Shown: positions 26,413-35,370, counted from the first letter of the stretch. The stretch: 64,000 nucleotides of DNA from Serratia plymuthica NBRC 102599 (GCF_001590925.1 NZ_BCTU01000013.1:62001-126000), one strand, 5' to 3'. Numbers and translations are program-made. The notes: generated from the letters alone by a model not told the origin.

Positions 26413-27624
26413 ATGAGCGTATTAAACATTCTTGAAGAAAAACTGGCCGAAACCAAAAAACAGGGACGGTTCCGCGAGTTCCTCAACCTCGAACGCAGCG
26501 TGGTGGATAAACCCTGGGCCACCAGCCACGGGCAGGACGGAGAGCGCCGCCTGAACGTCTGGTGCTCGAACGATTATCTGGCGATGAGCCATCACCCCAA
26601 AGTCATCCTGGCTACCACCGAGGCGGTGAATCGCGTCGGCCTCGGCACCTGCGGCGCCCGCAGCATTTCCGGCACCTCGGTCTACCACAGCGAACTGGAA
26701 ACGCTGCTGGCCAGCGCCTACGGCAAAGAGTCCGCGTTGCTGTTCACCACCGGCTTCGGAGCCAATGACGCCACGTTGTCCACCCTTTGCGACGCCATTC
26801 CCAATCTGATCGTATTTTCCGATGAGCTTAACCACGCCTCGATGATCTACGGTATTCGCTACAGTAAGGCGGAGAAAAAAATCTTCCGCCACAATGATGT
26901 GGCGCACCTTGAAGAGCTCCTGCAGGCGGCCGATCCCGACCGCCCCAAATTGATCGCCTTCGAGTCGCTCTATTCGATGGACGGCGACTTCGCACCGCTG
27001 GCGCAGATAGTGGAACTGGCGGAGAAATATCAAGCGCTGACCTACCTGGACGAGATCCACTCCGCCGGCGTTTACGGCCATCGCGGCCTGGGTTATGCCG
27101 AGCAACTGGGCCTGTTGGATAAGATCACTATTATCCAGGGCGGCTTCGGCAAATCTTACGGTGCCGCCGGGGGCTATATCGCCGCACCACGCGTGGTGGT
27201 TGAGGCGGTACGCAGTTGGTCGCCGGCGTTTGTCTTCAGTACGTCGTCCCCTGCGCCGGTGGTGGCTGCCGCGTTGGCCAGCTTTAAATACAACCTTGAG
27301 CATGACAATCAACGCAAACACCTGCTGGCGATTATCGATCATCTTAAGTCCGGCCTGCGCGCCGCCGGTATCCCGCTGGTTTCGGAAGACAGCCACATTC
27401 TGCCGGTGCTGGTCGGCGATCCGCACCGGAACAAACACATCAGCAAGGTGCTGCTCGATGAGTACGATATTTATGTGCAGCCGGTAAATGCCCCGACGGT
27501 ACCGGCAGGCAGCGAGCGTTTGCGCGTCACGCCGACCTCTGCCCATACTCATGAGGATGTGGACTATTTCCTGGCGGCATTGAGCAAAGTCTGGGCCGCC
27601 AATGAATTACGGAGAGCAGGATGA
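26413..27624 (+). CDS. Alpha-oxoamine synthase, 5-aminolevulinate synthase-like
   Basis: 403 residues, PLP fold-type I. The PLP lysine is Lys247 in GGFGKSYGAAGGYIAA; other ALAS landmarks include VWCSNDYLAMSHHP, FSDELNHASMIYGIR and FESLYSMDGDFAPL. The overall match to alphaproteobacterial HemA (5-aminolevulinate synthase) is close, including Arg21 (RFREF), which in that enzyme holds the succinyl carboxylate. However, Thr83 and Asn85 of the R. capsulatus enzyme are Ala82 and Ser84 here (GARSISGT), changes expected to alter acyl choice. Enterobacteria make ALA by the C5 route, so this enzyme probably serves secondary metabolism. Confidence 0.88.
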   Translation: MSVLNILEEKLAETKKQGRFREFLNLERSVVDKPWATSHGQDGERRLNVWCSNDYLAMSHHPKVILATTEAVNRVGLGTCGARSISGTSVYHSELETLLASAYGKESALLFTTGFGANDATLSTLCDAIPNLIVFSDELNHASMIYGIRYSKAEKKIFRHNDVAHLEELLQAADPDRPKLIAFESLYSMDGDFAPLAQIVELAEKYQALTYLDEIHSAGVYGHRGLGYAEQLGLLDKITIIQGGFGKSYGAAGGYIAAPRVVVEAVRSWSPAFVFSTSSPAPVVAAALASFKYNLEHDNQRKHLLAIIDHLKSGLRAAGIPLVSEDSHILPVLVGDPHRNKHISKVLLDEYDIYVQPVNAPTVPAGSERLRVTPTSAHTHEDVDYFLAALSKVWAANELRRAG

Positions 27625-28793
27625 AGTTGACGGATTATAACGGCCATTTTCTCACGCTTTGTCTGATGGCGACCGGCACCTTTGCCATTGGCACCGATGC
27701 GTTTATCGTCGCCGGCGTGCTTACCGAGATTTCCGACACCTTTACTGTCAGCCCCGCTCAGGCGGGGCAGTTAATCTCGGTGTTTGCCCTCGCCTATATG
27801 CTGTTTGCCCCGCTGACCGCCTGGCTGTTTGGTAACCTCAACCGCAAGCATATTTTACAGATCGCTCTGGTATTATTTATTGCCGGTAATCTGGCTTGCG
27901 CATTTGCCGACAGCTTTTTGCAAATCTCTGCCGGTCGCGTGCTGGCGGCACTGGGGGCTGCGGCCTACACGCCGCAAGCCGCCGCGGCAGCGGTCGGGCT
28001 GGTGTCGGAAAAGCGGCGCGGGCTGGCCATCTCCATCGTTTACGGTGGCATGACGCTGGCAATCGCCCTTGGCATTCCTTTTGGCACCTTCCTGGCCAAG
28101 TTGATCGGTTGGCGGGAGATTTTTCTGCTGATTGCCTTGCTGGGCACCGTTTCACTACTGGGGCTTTCACTGGCGCTGCGTGCCATTGCCGCACCGGGTA
28201 AACACACGCTGAAGGAGCGGCTTGCCCCGCTGCGACAAAAGGCGGTGTTGACCACGCTGCTGATCACTTTCTTTGCCGTCTGTTCCGAGCATATTGTTTA
28301 TAGCTATGTCAGCGTACTGCTGAAACATACCCAGTTGGGCGCGGAGGCTATTTTACCGATCGCACTGCTGGTATTCGGCGTTGGGGCCGTTATCGGCAAT
28401 TTCGTTTCCGGCGTGTTGACCGATACCCTCGGCAGCAAGTTTGTGCTGCTGTTTTCGGTGACTATTCAGACGGTTTCGCTGTTTCTGCTCACCTTTTACG
28501 TCACCTCCCCCTGGTGGGTGCTGACGATCTTTCTGGTGTGGGGCATTACCGGCTGGATGTATCTGGTGCCGATCCAACACCACTTGCTGTCGCTATCGAA
28601 ACGCTTTGGCGCACTGACCGTCTCACTGAACAGCTCCGTACTCTATGCCGGCATCGCCGCCGGCGGCATGCTCGGCGGCCTGACGCTGTATACGCTGCCG
28701 GCCTATTATCTGCCGCTGTTTTCACTGCCGCTGGGGGCCATCGCCCTGCTGCTGACGCTGTTCTTCTTCCAGGGAGAGAAAGCCCATGAATGA
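27621..28793 (+). CDS. MFS transporter, DHA1 type
   Basis: 390 residues with 12 predicted membrane helices, AraJ/drug-H+ antiporter-1 like (MATGTFAIGTDAFIVAGVL, then a GR-type motif in ISAGRVLAALGAAAYTPQ). The start overlaps the stop of the synthase gene by four bases (ATGA). Placement inside the operon suggests it exports the product. Confidence 0.85.
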   Translation: MKLTDYNGHFLTLCLMATGTFAIGTDAFIVAGVLTEISDTFTVSPAQAGQLISVFALAYMLFAPLTAWLFGNLNRKHILQIALVLFIAGNLACAFADSFLQISAGRVLAALGAAAYTPQAAAAAVGLVSEKRRGLAISIVYGGMTLAIALGIPFGTFLAKLIGWREIFLLIALLGTVSLLGLSLALRAIAAPGKHTLKERLAPLRQKAVLTTLLITFFAVCSEHIVYSYVSVLLKHTQLGAEAILPIALLVFGVGAVIGNFVSGVLTDTLGSKFVLLFSVTIQTVSLFLLTFYVTSPWWVLTIFLVWGITGWMYLVPIQHHLLSLSKRFGALTVSLNSSVLYAGIAAGGMLGGLTLYTLPAYYLPLFSLPLGAIALLLTLFFFQGEKAHE

Positions 28794-29511
28794 CCCGCTG
28801 CCTCCGGTGCTCTACGAGCGCCACGATGACGGCGTTGCCGTTATTACCCTGAATCGACCGGAGAAAAAGAACGCCATCAATCTGGACATGGCGCGCCTGA
28901 TTCAAACTTATCTGCAACGGGCCGAGCAGGATGACGCGATTCGGGCGATTGTGCTGACCGGTCATCCGGAGGTGTTTTCCGCCGGGATGGACGTGAAGGC
29001 GTTCCGCCAGGGGGAGTTGCCAGTGGTCGAGCCTGAGGGGTTTGGCGGCATCGTGCATGCCCAACTCGCCAAGATCCTCATAGCCGCCGTCGATGGCATT
29101 GCCTACGGCGGCGGTTTCGAGATTGCATTGGCCTGCGACCTGATCGTCGCCAACCGCAACGCACGATTCAGTTTCCCGGAAACCGGGCTGGGGTTGATTG
29201 CGGCGCAAGGCGGTTGTTCGCGGCTACCGGCGCGGATCTCTCCTTATATCGCCCTCGACTGGTTGTTGACCGGCCGAACAATAAGCGCGGAGGAGGCCTG
29301 GCAGCACGGCGCTATATCTCGTATCAGCGAAGGTTCGGCACAGGATGAAGCGCTGAGCATCGCCCGGCAAATCGCGCAAAAAAATCCGCTCGCCAGCCGG
29401 GCGGTGAAGGCCATCGTCCGTTATGGATTAACGCAGTATGAGACGCCGACGTTTGGCTACCAGCAGAGCTGGGTTGAACAGGTGCGGCAAGCGGCAGCTC
29501 CCTCCTTTTGA
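28786..29511 (+). CDS. Enoyl-CoA hydratase/isomerase (PaaF-like)
   Basis: 241 residues, crotonase fold. Oxyanion-hole glycines and the first catalytic Glu in YGGGFEIALACDLIV, the second Glu in FPETGLGLIAAQGGCSRL. Overlaps the MFS gene by 8 bases and ends the operon before a strong terminator. With the PaaH-like and PaaJ-like members it makes a complete three-step set between 2,3-dehydroadipyl-CoA and succinyl-CoA plus acetyl-CoA, or a related substrate series. Confidence 0.88.
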   Translation: MNDPLPPVLYERHDDGVAVITLNRPEKKNAINLDMARLIQTYLQRAEQDDAIRAIVLTGHPEVFSAGMDVKAFRQGELPVVEPEGFGGIVHAQLAKILIAAVDGIAYGGGFEIALACDLIVANRNARFSFPETGLGLIAAQGGCSRLPARISPYIALDWLLTGRTISAEEAWQHGAISRISEGSAQDEALSIARQIAQKNPLASRAVKAIVRYGLTQYETPTFGYQQSWVEQVRQAAAPSF

Positions 29512-29587
29512 GAACATTCTTAGTGAATGGTAATCATTCGCAGTCTAACGTTTAAGCACTACAAGACCGTGTTTGAGAAGCCATTGA

Positions 29588-29610
29588 CCCCGCTCTGCGG
29601 GGATTTTTTT
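29588..29610 (+). terminator. Rho-independent terminator of the biosynthetic operon
   Basis: CCCCGC-TCT-GCGGGG stem-loop followed by A and seven T on the plus strand. Confidence 0.88.
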
Positions 29611-29616
29611 GCCCTT

Positions 29617-29916
29617 TTAATCTTTCGTGGAAGAAAAAGGCTTCATAAACAGAAAGGTACAGGGTTTGCTTTGGTGCTGATTGATCAAGGGTACCAGCCG
29701 CGTGAAATGTTCGGTTTGGCAATGTACGTCCAATGCAGCCCGATCGGGCCACTCCTCGACAAAAATAAAATGCCCAGGGTCTTGGTGATCGATAAACAGT
29801 TCATAGGAGAGGCAAAGCGGCTCCTGCCGGGTTTTCTCCACCAGTTCCCGATACAGCGGCATCACCGTTTCAACACAATCGATCTTGATAAAATCCTCAG
29901 CAATCACCTTCAGCAT
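29617..29916 (-). CDS. Antibiotic biosynthesis monooxygenase (ABM) domain protein
   Basis: 99 residues, a single ABM ferredoxin-like barrel: EPLCLSYELFIDHQDPGHFIFVEEW followed by WPDRAALDVHCQTEHF. This is the pattern of YgiN-type putative quinol monooxygenases, which act on small aromatic compounds without cofactors. It converges on the operon's terminator and is transcribed independently. Substrate unknown. Confidence 0.85.
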   Translation of the reverse strand: MLKVIAEDFIKIDCVETVMPLYRELVEKTRQEPLCLSYELFIDHQDPGHFIFVEEWPDRAALDVHCQTEHFTRLVPLINQHQSKPCTFLFMKPFSSTKD

Positions 29917-30117
29917 GGCGCCTTTTCCCTTTCAGCTATCTATCATGTGAACCCACTCTACCCTGAATCCTTATCCTTATGCACCCGAACTGCACCGCGT
30001 CAGAACCGTAGATAACGCAAGTTACCGAGTAAAACGTCGCTCCTTGCCCAATATTTAACCTTTATTGAAGCGGGCAATGGGACACTGGTTCTCAGACATA
30101 TTTTATGAGGATTTTTA

Positions 30118-30612
30118 ATGGCGGAATGGACACTTATTATCGCCAAATACAGCCCGGAACCCGGCTTTCTGCTGCTGTTCATCTTTCTGTTTTCGTTCGG
30201 CAAGTCGGTTATTTTTATTTCTTCGCTGCTGCCGCCGGCATCGATTACGCTGATGCTGGGCGTTGTCGCCGGCAAACCGGTGCTGGCCGACGGTTACGTC
30301 TGGGGGGCGATTGCTCTGGGTGCGATGCTCGGTTCCGTTTTATCTTTCCATTGCGGTGCATTGCTCCAGGGCCGTGAACACGGGAAGTGGTTGCCAGCCA
30401 GGTACCGCAGCGCGTTGCACAAGGCTAAGTCAGCCTTGCAGCAAAAAGGCGTGGCACTGTTGTTTATCTCGCGTTTTTTGGCCGTGATGCGCTACACCGT
30501 GCCTTTGGTCGCCGGCATGATTTCGCTGCCGCGCAAACAGGTCTACTGTGCCTGCGCACTCTCCGCCGGGATTTGGGCGGTGGCGTTGATGTCTGTTGGC
30601 AAACTACTGTAA
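30118..30612 (+). CDS. DedA family membrane protein
   Basis: 164 residues, VTT/SNARE-associated domain. Hydrophobic throughout, with the family landmarks LLPPASITLMLGVVAG, GSVLSFHCGALL and LFISRFLAVMRYTVPLVAGM. DedA proteins are thought to move phospholipids or undecaprenyl-phosphate across the inner membrane. Shorter than the typical ~200 residues but complete at both ends. GAGGA precedes the ATG. Confidence 0.82.
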   Translation: MAEWTLIIAKYSPEPGFLLLFIFLFSFGKSVIFISSLLPPASITLMLGVVAGKPVLADGYVWGAIALGAMLGSVLSFHCGALLQGREHGKWLPARYRSALHKAKSALQQKGVALLFISRFLAVMRYTVPLVAGMISLPRKQVYCACALSAGIWAVALMSVGKLL

Positions 30613-30752
30613 AACAGCGAGCACCTTTCTACCACGCCCCAAAAGACCGCTGCGATAAGCTCTAAGAGGGTGAATGATGGGAGTATAATGATGTTTATCT
30701 TCAGATGGGATACGAGCTTCAGATGAAGCTGCTCAGCACTTAAGGGAATAAA

Positions 30753-31118
30753 ATGCCTCTCCTGCGAAACGCCACCACCGCCCTCCTGGCTGCGCTCAGC
30801 TTAACCGCATGCCACAGCAATTCCCCTGAGCCAAAACGCACCGGCGTCGCAATAACGGACTATTACCACGATGTGACCAACGCAATACTTACGGAAACGA
30901 TCATAAAGGACAGCTATTACGGGCAAGAATGCAGTATGTCCATATCCCTGAACCGCCAGGGTAAGGTCACCGACATCAATAATGTTAAGGGTTTTACGCC
31001 GCTGTGCGAAGCGGGCATGACTGCCGTCTTCTCAGCAGAGATCCCGGCACCGCCGGATGAAAAAACCTACGCAACCTTCAAAAAACTCGTGATCGTCTTT
31101 CAGCCGCAGCGAACCTAG
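30753..31118 (+). CDS. Lipoprotein with TolA C-terminal-like domain
   Basis: 121 residues. The signal peptide ends at lipobox LTAC (Cys20). The mature part (ITDYYHDVTNAILTE ... CSMSISLNRQGKVTDIN ... LCEAGMTAVFSAEIPAPPD) has the spacing of the TolA/TonB C-terminal domain, including the paired Cys. Unlike TolA it has no membrane stalk, so it is likely anchored to a membrane by lipid. Function unknown; it may bind TolB or outer-membrane partners. Confidence 0.68.
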   Translation: MPLLRNATTALLAALSLTACHSNSPEPKRTGVAITDYYHDVTNAILTETIIKDSYYGQECSMSISLNRQGKVTDINNVKGFTPLCEAGMTAVFSAEIPAPPDEKTYATFKKLVIVFQPQRT

Positions 31119-31419
31119 GGTTCGGCGAAGCAAATCCCCTCAGACAAGGAGCCACAGCTACGCAGAGGTGGCAACCTCCGTTTTCAAAACCTGAACACAC
31201 CGCCTATAGGGTGGATTCTGGCAAGACTTTCATTATCAATTTTGCTGGATTGTGGGGGATTGGGGGTCGATAGAAGGGTACGAAGTCAGGCTTATCTTGC
31301 GTCAGATCACCTTTCTGAACATACATGGCAAATCCGCGCGATTTTTACGTATCGCGACACAAATATGACACGACAGAGAGAACAAGGAATCAAGAATGTG
31401 TTGTAACCACATGATTTGT
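31119..31419. other. Noncoding stretch before tRNA-Lys
   Basis: No gene supported. It lies downstream of both neighbouring genes and includes the untranscribed side of the minus-strand tRNA-Lys. I saw no clear terminator hairpin for either. Confidence 0.4.
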
Positions 31420-31495
<76 letters not shown>

Positions 31496-31505
31496 AACGG
31501 GTTAA

Positions 31506-31534
31506 ATTATTCGCCTCTCCGCTATCAATGTCAA
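31506..31534 (-). promoter_or_regulatory. Sigma-70 promoter of tRNA-Lys
   Basis: Minus strand: TTGACA (31529-31534), 17 bases, AATAAT (31506-31511). The start of transcription would fall only a few bases before the mature tRNA. Confidence 0.65.
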
Positions 31535-31844
31535 ACGCTTACATCCATTACTTTTTCTCATGCGATATTTTCAACCCTCTGTTTTATCAACAAGATAAGG
31601 CTGCTTAGGGCTATTAATCTGCTACCACGAGGAGTAATCTTCCGCCCCCAAGACGTCCGATTTGCCTCCTCGGTGTAAAGAATAATCGACTTTTATCCCT
31701 CGCATAAATGTTGTAAACATGTTGCACAAAGGTGGCGTTATTGCACTACCTTACTAAAGCCGGGCTAACCGGATAATCGTATAAAAAAGAGCCACTTCAG
31801 AGCTCACTATTTCACCCATGACAGGTAAAACAGGACATCATCAG
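31535..31844. other. Leader and promoter region of cycA
   Basis: About 310 bases with no supported gene. It probably holds the cycA promoter and a leader that in enterics is a target for the GcvB sRNA; I did not identify either with certainty. Confidence 0.4.
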
Positions 31845-33245
31845 ATGGTAGATCACTCCAAAATAGCCACGGACGCGACGCCTGCGTCAGAAGATCATCT
31901 ACGGCGAAACCTAACTAACCGACATATTCAACTGATCGCCATCGGCGGCGCTATCGGCACGGGTTTGTTTATGGGGTCCGGCAAAACCATCAGCCTGGCC
32001 GGTCCTTCCATCATCTTCGTGTACATGATCATCGGCTTTATGCTGTTTTTCGTGATGCGCGCCATGGGCGAGCTGCTGCTCTCCAACCTGGAATATAAAT
32101 CCTTCAGCGATTTCGCCGCCGATCTGCTCGGCCCCTGGGCCGGTTTCTTTACCGGCTGGACCTACTGGTTCTGTTGGGTTGTCACCGGCATCGCCGACGT
32201 GGTGGCGATCACCGCCTACGCCCAGTTCTGGTTCCCCGGGCTGTCACAGTGGGTCGCCTCGCTGCTGTGCGTGTTACTGCTGCTGGGCCTGAACCTGGCG
32301 ACGGTGAAGATGTTTGGCGAGATGGAATTCTGGTTTGCGATGATTAAAATCGTCGCCATTGTCGGGTTGATCGTCGCCGGGCTGGTGATGATCGCCATGC
32401 AGTTCCAGTCCCCTACCGGCACCGTAGCGTCGTTCTCACACCTGTGGAATGACGGCGGCATGTTCCCGAAAGGCATCAGCGGCTTCTTCGCCGGCTTCCA
32501 GATCGCGGTGTTCGCCTTTGTCGGCATCGAGCTGGTAGGCACCACCGCGGCTGAAACCAAAGATCCGGAAAAAGTGCTGCCGCGCGCCATCAACTCCATT
32601 CCGATCCGCATCATCATGTTCTACGTGTTTGCGCTGATCGTGATTATGTCGGTCACGCCGTGGAACTCGGTAGTTGCCGATAAAAGCCCGTTCGTTGAGC
32701 TGTTCGTGCTGATCGGCCTGCCGGCTGCCGCCAGCGTGATCAATTTTGTGGTGCTGACCTCCGCCGCCTCTTCCGCCAATAGTGGGGTGTTCTCCACCAG
32801 CCGCATGCTGTTCGGCCTGGCGCAGGAAGGCGATGCGCCGAAGTCGTTCGCCAATCTGTCCAAGCGCGCGGTGCCGGCTAACGGCCTGACCTTCTCCTGT
32901 ATCTGCCTGCTGGGCGGCGTGGTCCTGATTTATCTGATCCCGAACGTAATGACGGTGTTTACGCTGGTGACCACCGTCTCCGCCATTCTGTTTATGTTTG
33001 TCTGGACCATTATCCTGTGTTCTTACCTGGTTTACCGTAAACAGCGCCCGGCGCTGCACCAGAAATCGATCTACAAGATGCCGGCCGGCAAGCTGATGTG
33101 CTGGGTATGCATGGCGTTCTTCGTGTTTGTGCTGGTGCTGCTGTCGCTGCGCGATGACACCCGCCAGGCGCTGATCGTCACGCCGCTGTGGTTTGTGGTG
33201 CTCGGTTTGTCTTACGTGTTCCTGCGCAAGAAAAAAACCGCCTAA
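31845..33245 (+). CDS. cycA: D-serine/D-alanine/glycine permease
   Basis: An inner-membrane proton symporter of 466 residues and 12 helices, importing glycine, D-alanine, D-serine and D-cycloserine. From HLRRNLTNRHIQLIAIGG through TYWFCWVVTG it is almost identical to E. coli CycA. The frame opens at 31818, but MVDHSKIATD at 31845 corresponds to the E. coli start. Ends at a strong bidirectional hairpin. Confidence 0.95.
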   Translation: MVDHSKIATDATPASEDHLRRNLTNRHIQLIAIGGAIGTGLFMGSGKTISLAGPSIIFVYMIIGFMLFFVMRAMGELLLSNLEYKSFSDFAADLLGPWAGFFTGWTYWFCWVVTGIADVVAITAYAQFWFPGLSQWVASLLCVLLLLGLNLATVKMFGEMEFWFAMIKIVAIVGLIVAGLVMIAMQFQSPTGTVASFSHLWNDGGMFPKGISGFFAGFQIAVFAFVGIELVGTTAAETKDPEKVLPRAINSIPIRIIMFYVFALIVIMSVTPWNSVVADKSPFVELFVLIGLPAAASVINFVVLTSAASSANSGVFSTSRMLFGLAQEGDAPKSFANLSKRAVPANGLTFSCICLLGGVVLIYLIPNVMTVFTLVTTVSAILFMFVWTIILCSYLVYRKQRPALHQKSIYKMPAGKLMCWVCMAFFVFVLVLLSLRDDTRQALIVTPLWFVVLGLSYVFLRKKKTA

Positions 33246-33250
33246 AAGCA

Positions 33251-33278
33251 ACAGGGGGATAATCGCTTATCCCCCTGT
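33251..33278. terminator. Bidirectional terminator, cycA / rutR
   Basis: A perfect 12-bp stem, ACAGGGGGATAA with TTATCCCCCTGT, and a TCGC loop between convergent genes. Confidence 0.82.
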
Positions 33279-33297
33279 ATTCCCCCTCTTTAGACGA

Positions 33298-33936
33298 TTA
33301 ACGCGGGCGTATCCCGTCGATAATCACCCGCTGCACGTTGTCCACCGTCTGCTGAAAGAACGCCTCATCGTCCAACGTCTTGCCGGTCACCGCCTCTACC
33401 TGCACCCAAAAATCCGCATAGTGCTGAGTGGTCGCCCACAGCATAAAGATCAGATGATGCGGCTCCACCGCCGCGATATGGCCTTCGGCGATCCAGCGCT
33501 CGATCATCGCGGATTTCTCGTCCACCAACGCCTTCAGCCCGCCCTGCAACTCCAGTTTCAGTAACGGAGCGCCCTGGATCATCTCCAGACAAAACAGCCG
33601 CGAAGCCTGCGGGTGATGGCGGGACACGTCCAATTTAAGGCGGATATATTCGCGAATGGCCTGCAAGGGTTCCTGATCGGCACGCAACGCTTTTAGCGGC
33701 GCCAGCCACACGTCGAGGATGCCTTTAAGCACCGCAACGTACAGCTCTTCTTTCGAAGGGAAGTAATAAAGCAAATTGGTTTTGGACACGTCAGCGCGCT
33801 CTGCCACCTGATCCAGACTGGTGCCGTGAATACCGTACAGCGAGAAAAACTCCAGTGCCGCATCCATGATAGTGCTGCGTTTTGCGGCCACCGCGCGCGA
33901 GCGGCGCGTAGGCGGTTTAACGGGTTGTTGCTTCAC
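33298..33936 (-). CDS. rutR: TetR-family pyrimidine regulator RutR
   Basis: 212 residues. N-terminal TetR HTH (HGTSLDQVAERADVSKTNLLYYF) and an all-helical ligand domain closely matching E. coli RutR (EYIRLKLDVSRHHPQASRLFC, ATTQHYADFWVQVEAVTG). It represses the rut operon until uracil or thymine binds. The start is GTG at 33936 with AAGGAG five bases upstream. Divergent from rutA. Confidence 0.95.
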   Translation of the reverse strand: MKQQPVKPPTRRSRAVAAKRSTIMDAALEFFSLYGIHGTSLDQVAERADVSKTNLLYYFPSKEELYVAVLKGILDVWLAPLKALRADQEPLQAIREYIRLKLDVSRHHPQASRLFCLEMIQGAPLLKLELQGGLKALVDEKSAMIERWIAEGHIAAVEPHHLIFMLWATTQHYADFWVQVEAVTGKTLDDEAFFQQTVDNVQRVIIDGIRPR

Positions 33937-34074
33937 TGCAGCTCCTTGGCGTCACCTGATTCGGTCATCAGCATAACAAAGCCACTGAGTGAAACCCACG
34001 CATTTACCTACTCCTTTCGGGGGGTTTTTTGCACCTTTTACGGGCAACTGCGCCTGATTTTTGTGCACATATTT

Positions 34075-34090
34075 TTTACCAAATGGTCTA
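34075..34090. promoter_or_regulatory. RutR operator
   Basis: TTTACCAAATGGTCTA matches the RutR consensus TTGACCANNTGGTCAA at every fixed position except two. A further half site (TTGGACCA) lies at 34093-34100. Located between rutR and rutA. Confidence 0.75.
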
Positions 34091-34163
34091 TTTTGGACCA
34101 TTCGCTCAACAACCCGATTACACATCGAATCCAATCAATTGATAAATAGACCCTTTCAAAAAC

Positions 34164-34179
34164 TGGCACTGTGTTTGCA
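34164..34179 (+). promoter_or_regulatory. Sigma-54 promoter of the rut operon
   Basis: TGGCAC-TGTGT-TTGCA is a perfect -24/-12 element. Transcription would begin near 34190, some 80 bases before rutA. E. coli rutA is likewise NtrC/sigma-54 driven. A poor NtrC-like dyad (GCACCTTTTACGGGC) sits upstream at 34031-34045. Confidence 0.85.
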
Positions 34180-34269
34180 ATACCCTGACCAGCGCCGCGC
34201 AATTTGGAACCCGCAGGAAGCATTCAAGCAGCGCGTGAACCGTCCCATTCGCAGACCCGAGGTGTTCAA

Positions 34270-35370
34270 ATGAAAATTGGCGTATTTATCCCGATCGGCA
34301 ACAACGGCTGGCTGATTTCCAGCAATGCTCCGCAATACAAACCGACGTTTGAACTCAACAAAACCATCGTGCAGAAGGCCGAGCATTACAATTTCGATTT
34401 CGCTCTGTCGATGATCAAACTGCGCGGCTTCGGCGGCAAAACCGAGTTCTGGGATCACAACCTGGAGTCCTTCACCCTGATGGCCGGGCTGGCCGCAGTC
34501 ACCTCGCGCATCAAGATCTACGCCACCGCCGCGACCCTGACCATGCCGCCGGCGATCGTCGCGCGGATGGCCTCCACCATCGACTCAATTTCCAACGGGC
34601 GTTTTGGCCTGAACGTGGTGACCGGCTGGCAAAAACCGGAATACGAGCAGATGGGCATGTGGCCGGGCGACGATTACTTCGGCCGCCGTTACGACTACCT
34701 GGCGGAATACGTGAAGGTGCTGCGCGATCTGTGGGGCACCGGCAAGTCCGATTTCAAAGGCGAGTTCTTCCAGATGGACGACTGCCGCGTCAGCCCGCAG
34801 CCGCAGGCGGACATCAAGGTCATCTGCGCCGGGCAGAGTGACGCCGGCATGGCCTTCTCGGCTAAATACGCCGATTACAACTTCTGCTTCGGCAAGGGCG
34901 TCAACACCCCGACCGCCTTCGCACCGACGGCAGCACGGCTGAAAACCGCCGCCGATACCGAAGGCCGCAGCGTCGCCTGCTATGTGCTGTTCATGATCAT
35001 TGCCGATGAGACCGACGAGGCCGCACGCGCCAAATGGGAAAGCTATAAAGCCGGTGCCGACACCGAAGCGCTGGCCTGGCTGACCGAGCAAAGCGGCAAA
35101 GACACTAAATCCGGCGCCGACACCAACGTACGCCAGATGGCGGACCCGACCTCGGCGGTCAACATCAATATGGGTACGCTGGTCGGTTCTTACGCCAACG
35201 TGGCGCGCATGATGGATGAGATCGCTACCGTGCCCGGTACCGAAGGCGTGCTGCTGACCTTCGATGACTTCGTGAAAGGGGTGGAAGACTTCGGCGAGCG
35301 CATCCAGCCGCTGATGAAAAGCCGCGCCGACGTTTGCCCAAAAACCGCTGAAAGCCGTGAGGTAGCCTGA
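34270..35370 (+). CDS. rutA: Pyrimidine monooxygenase RutA
   Basis: A flavin-dependent luciferase-family monooxygenase that opens the uracil ring using FMNH2 from RutF. 366 residues from the ATG at 34270 ([15 protein letters not shown]); the frame upstream to 34204 is not part of the protein. Landmarks: [20 protein letters not shown] and [19 protein letters not shown]-type core (here [17 protein letters not shown]). First gene of the operon; its stop overlaps the rutB start (TGATG). Confidence 0.96.
   Translation: MKIGVFIPIGNNGWLISSNAPQYKPTFELNKTIVQKAEHYNFDFALSMIKLRGFGGKTEFWDHNLESFTLMAGLAAVTSRIKIYATAATLTMPPAIVARMASTIDSISNGRFGLNVVTGWQKPEYEQMGMWPGDDYFGRRYDYLAEYVKVLRDLWGTGKSDFKGEFFQMDDCRVSPQPQADIKVICAGQSDAGMAFSAKYADYNFCFGKGVNTPTAFAPTAARLKTAADTEGRSVACYVLFMIIADETDEAARAKWESYKAGADTEALAWLTEQSGKDTKSGADTNVRQMADPTSAVNINMGTLVGSYANVARMMDEIATVPGTEGVLLTFDDFVKGVEDFGERIQPLMKSRADVCPKTAESREVA

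Noticed and set aside
26422-27552. 376-codon open frame antisense to the ALAS-like gene
   Set aside because: Lies wholly opposite a strongly conserved PLP enzyme; its translation is rich in His/Gln/Arg without any family motif, as expected for a shadow of GC-rich coding sequence.
29525-29539. Palindrome GAATG-GTAAT-CATTC resembling part of a Fur box
   Set aside because: Lies between the ends of convergent genes, where a Fur operator would have no promoter to act on.
32436-33251. Long frame antisense to cycA
   Set aside because: Shadow of a highly conserved permease; low-complexity His/Gln/Arg composition and no ribosome binding site.
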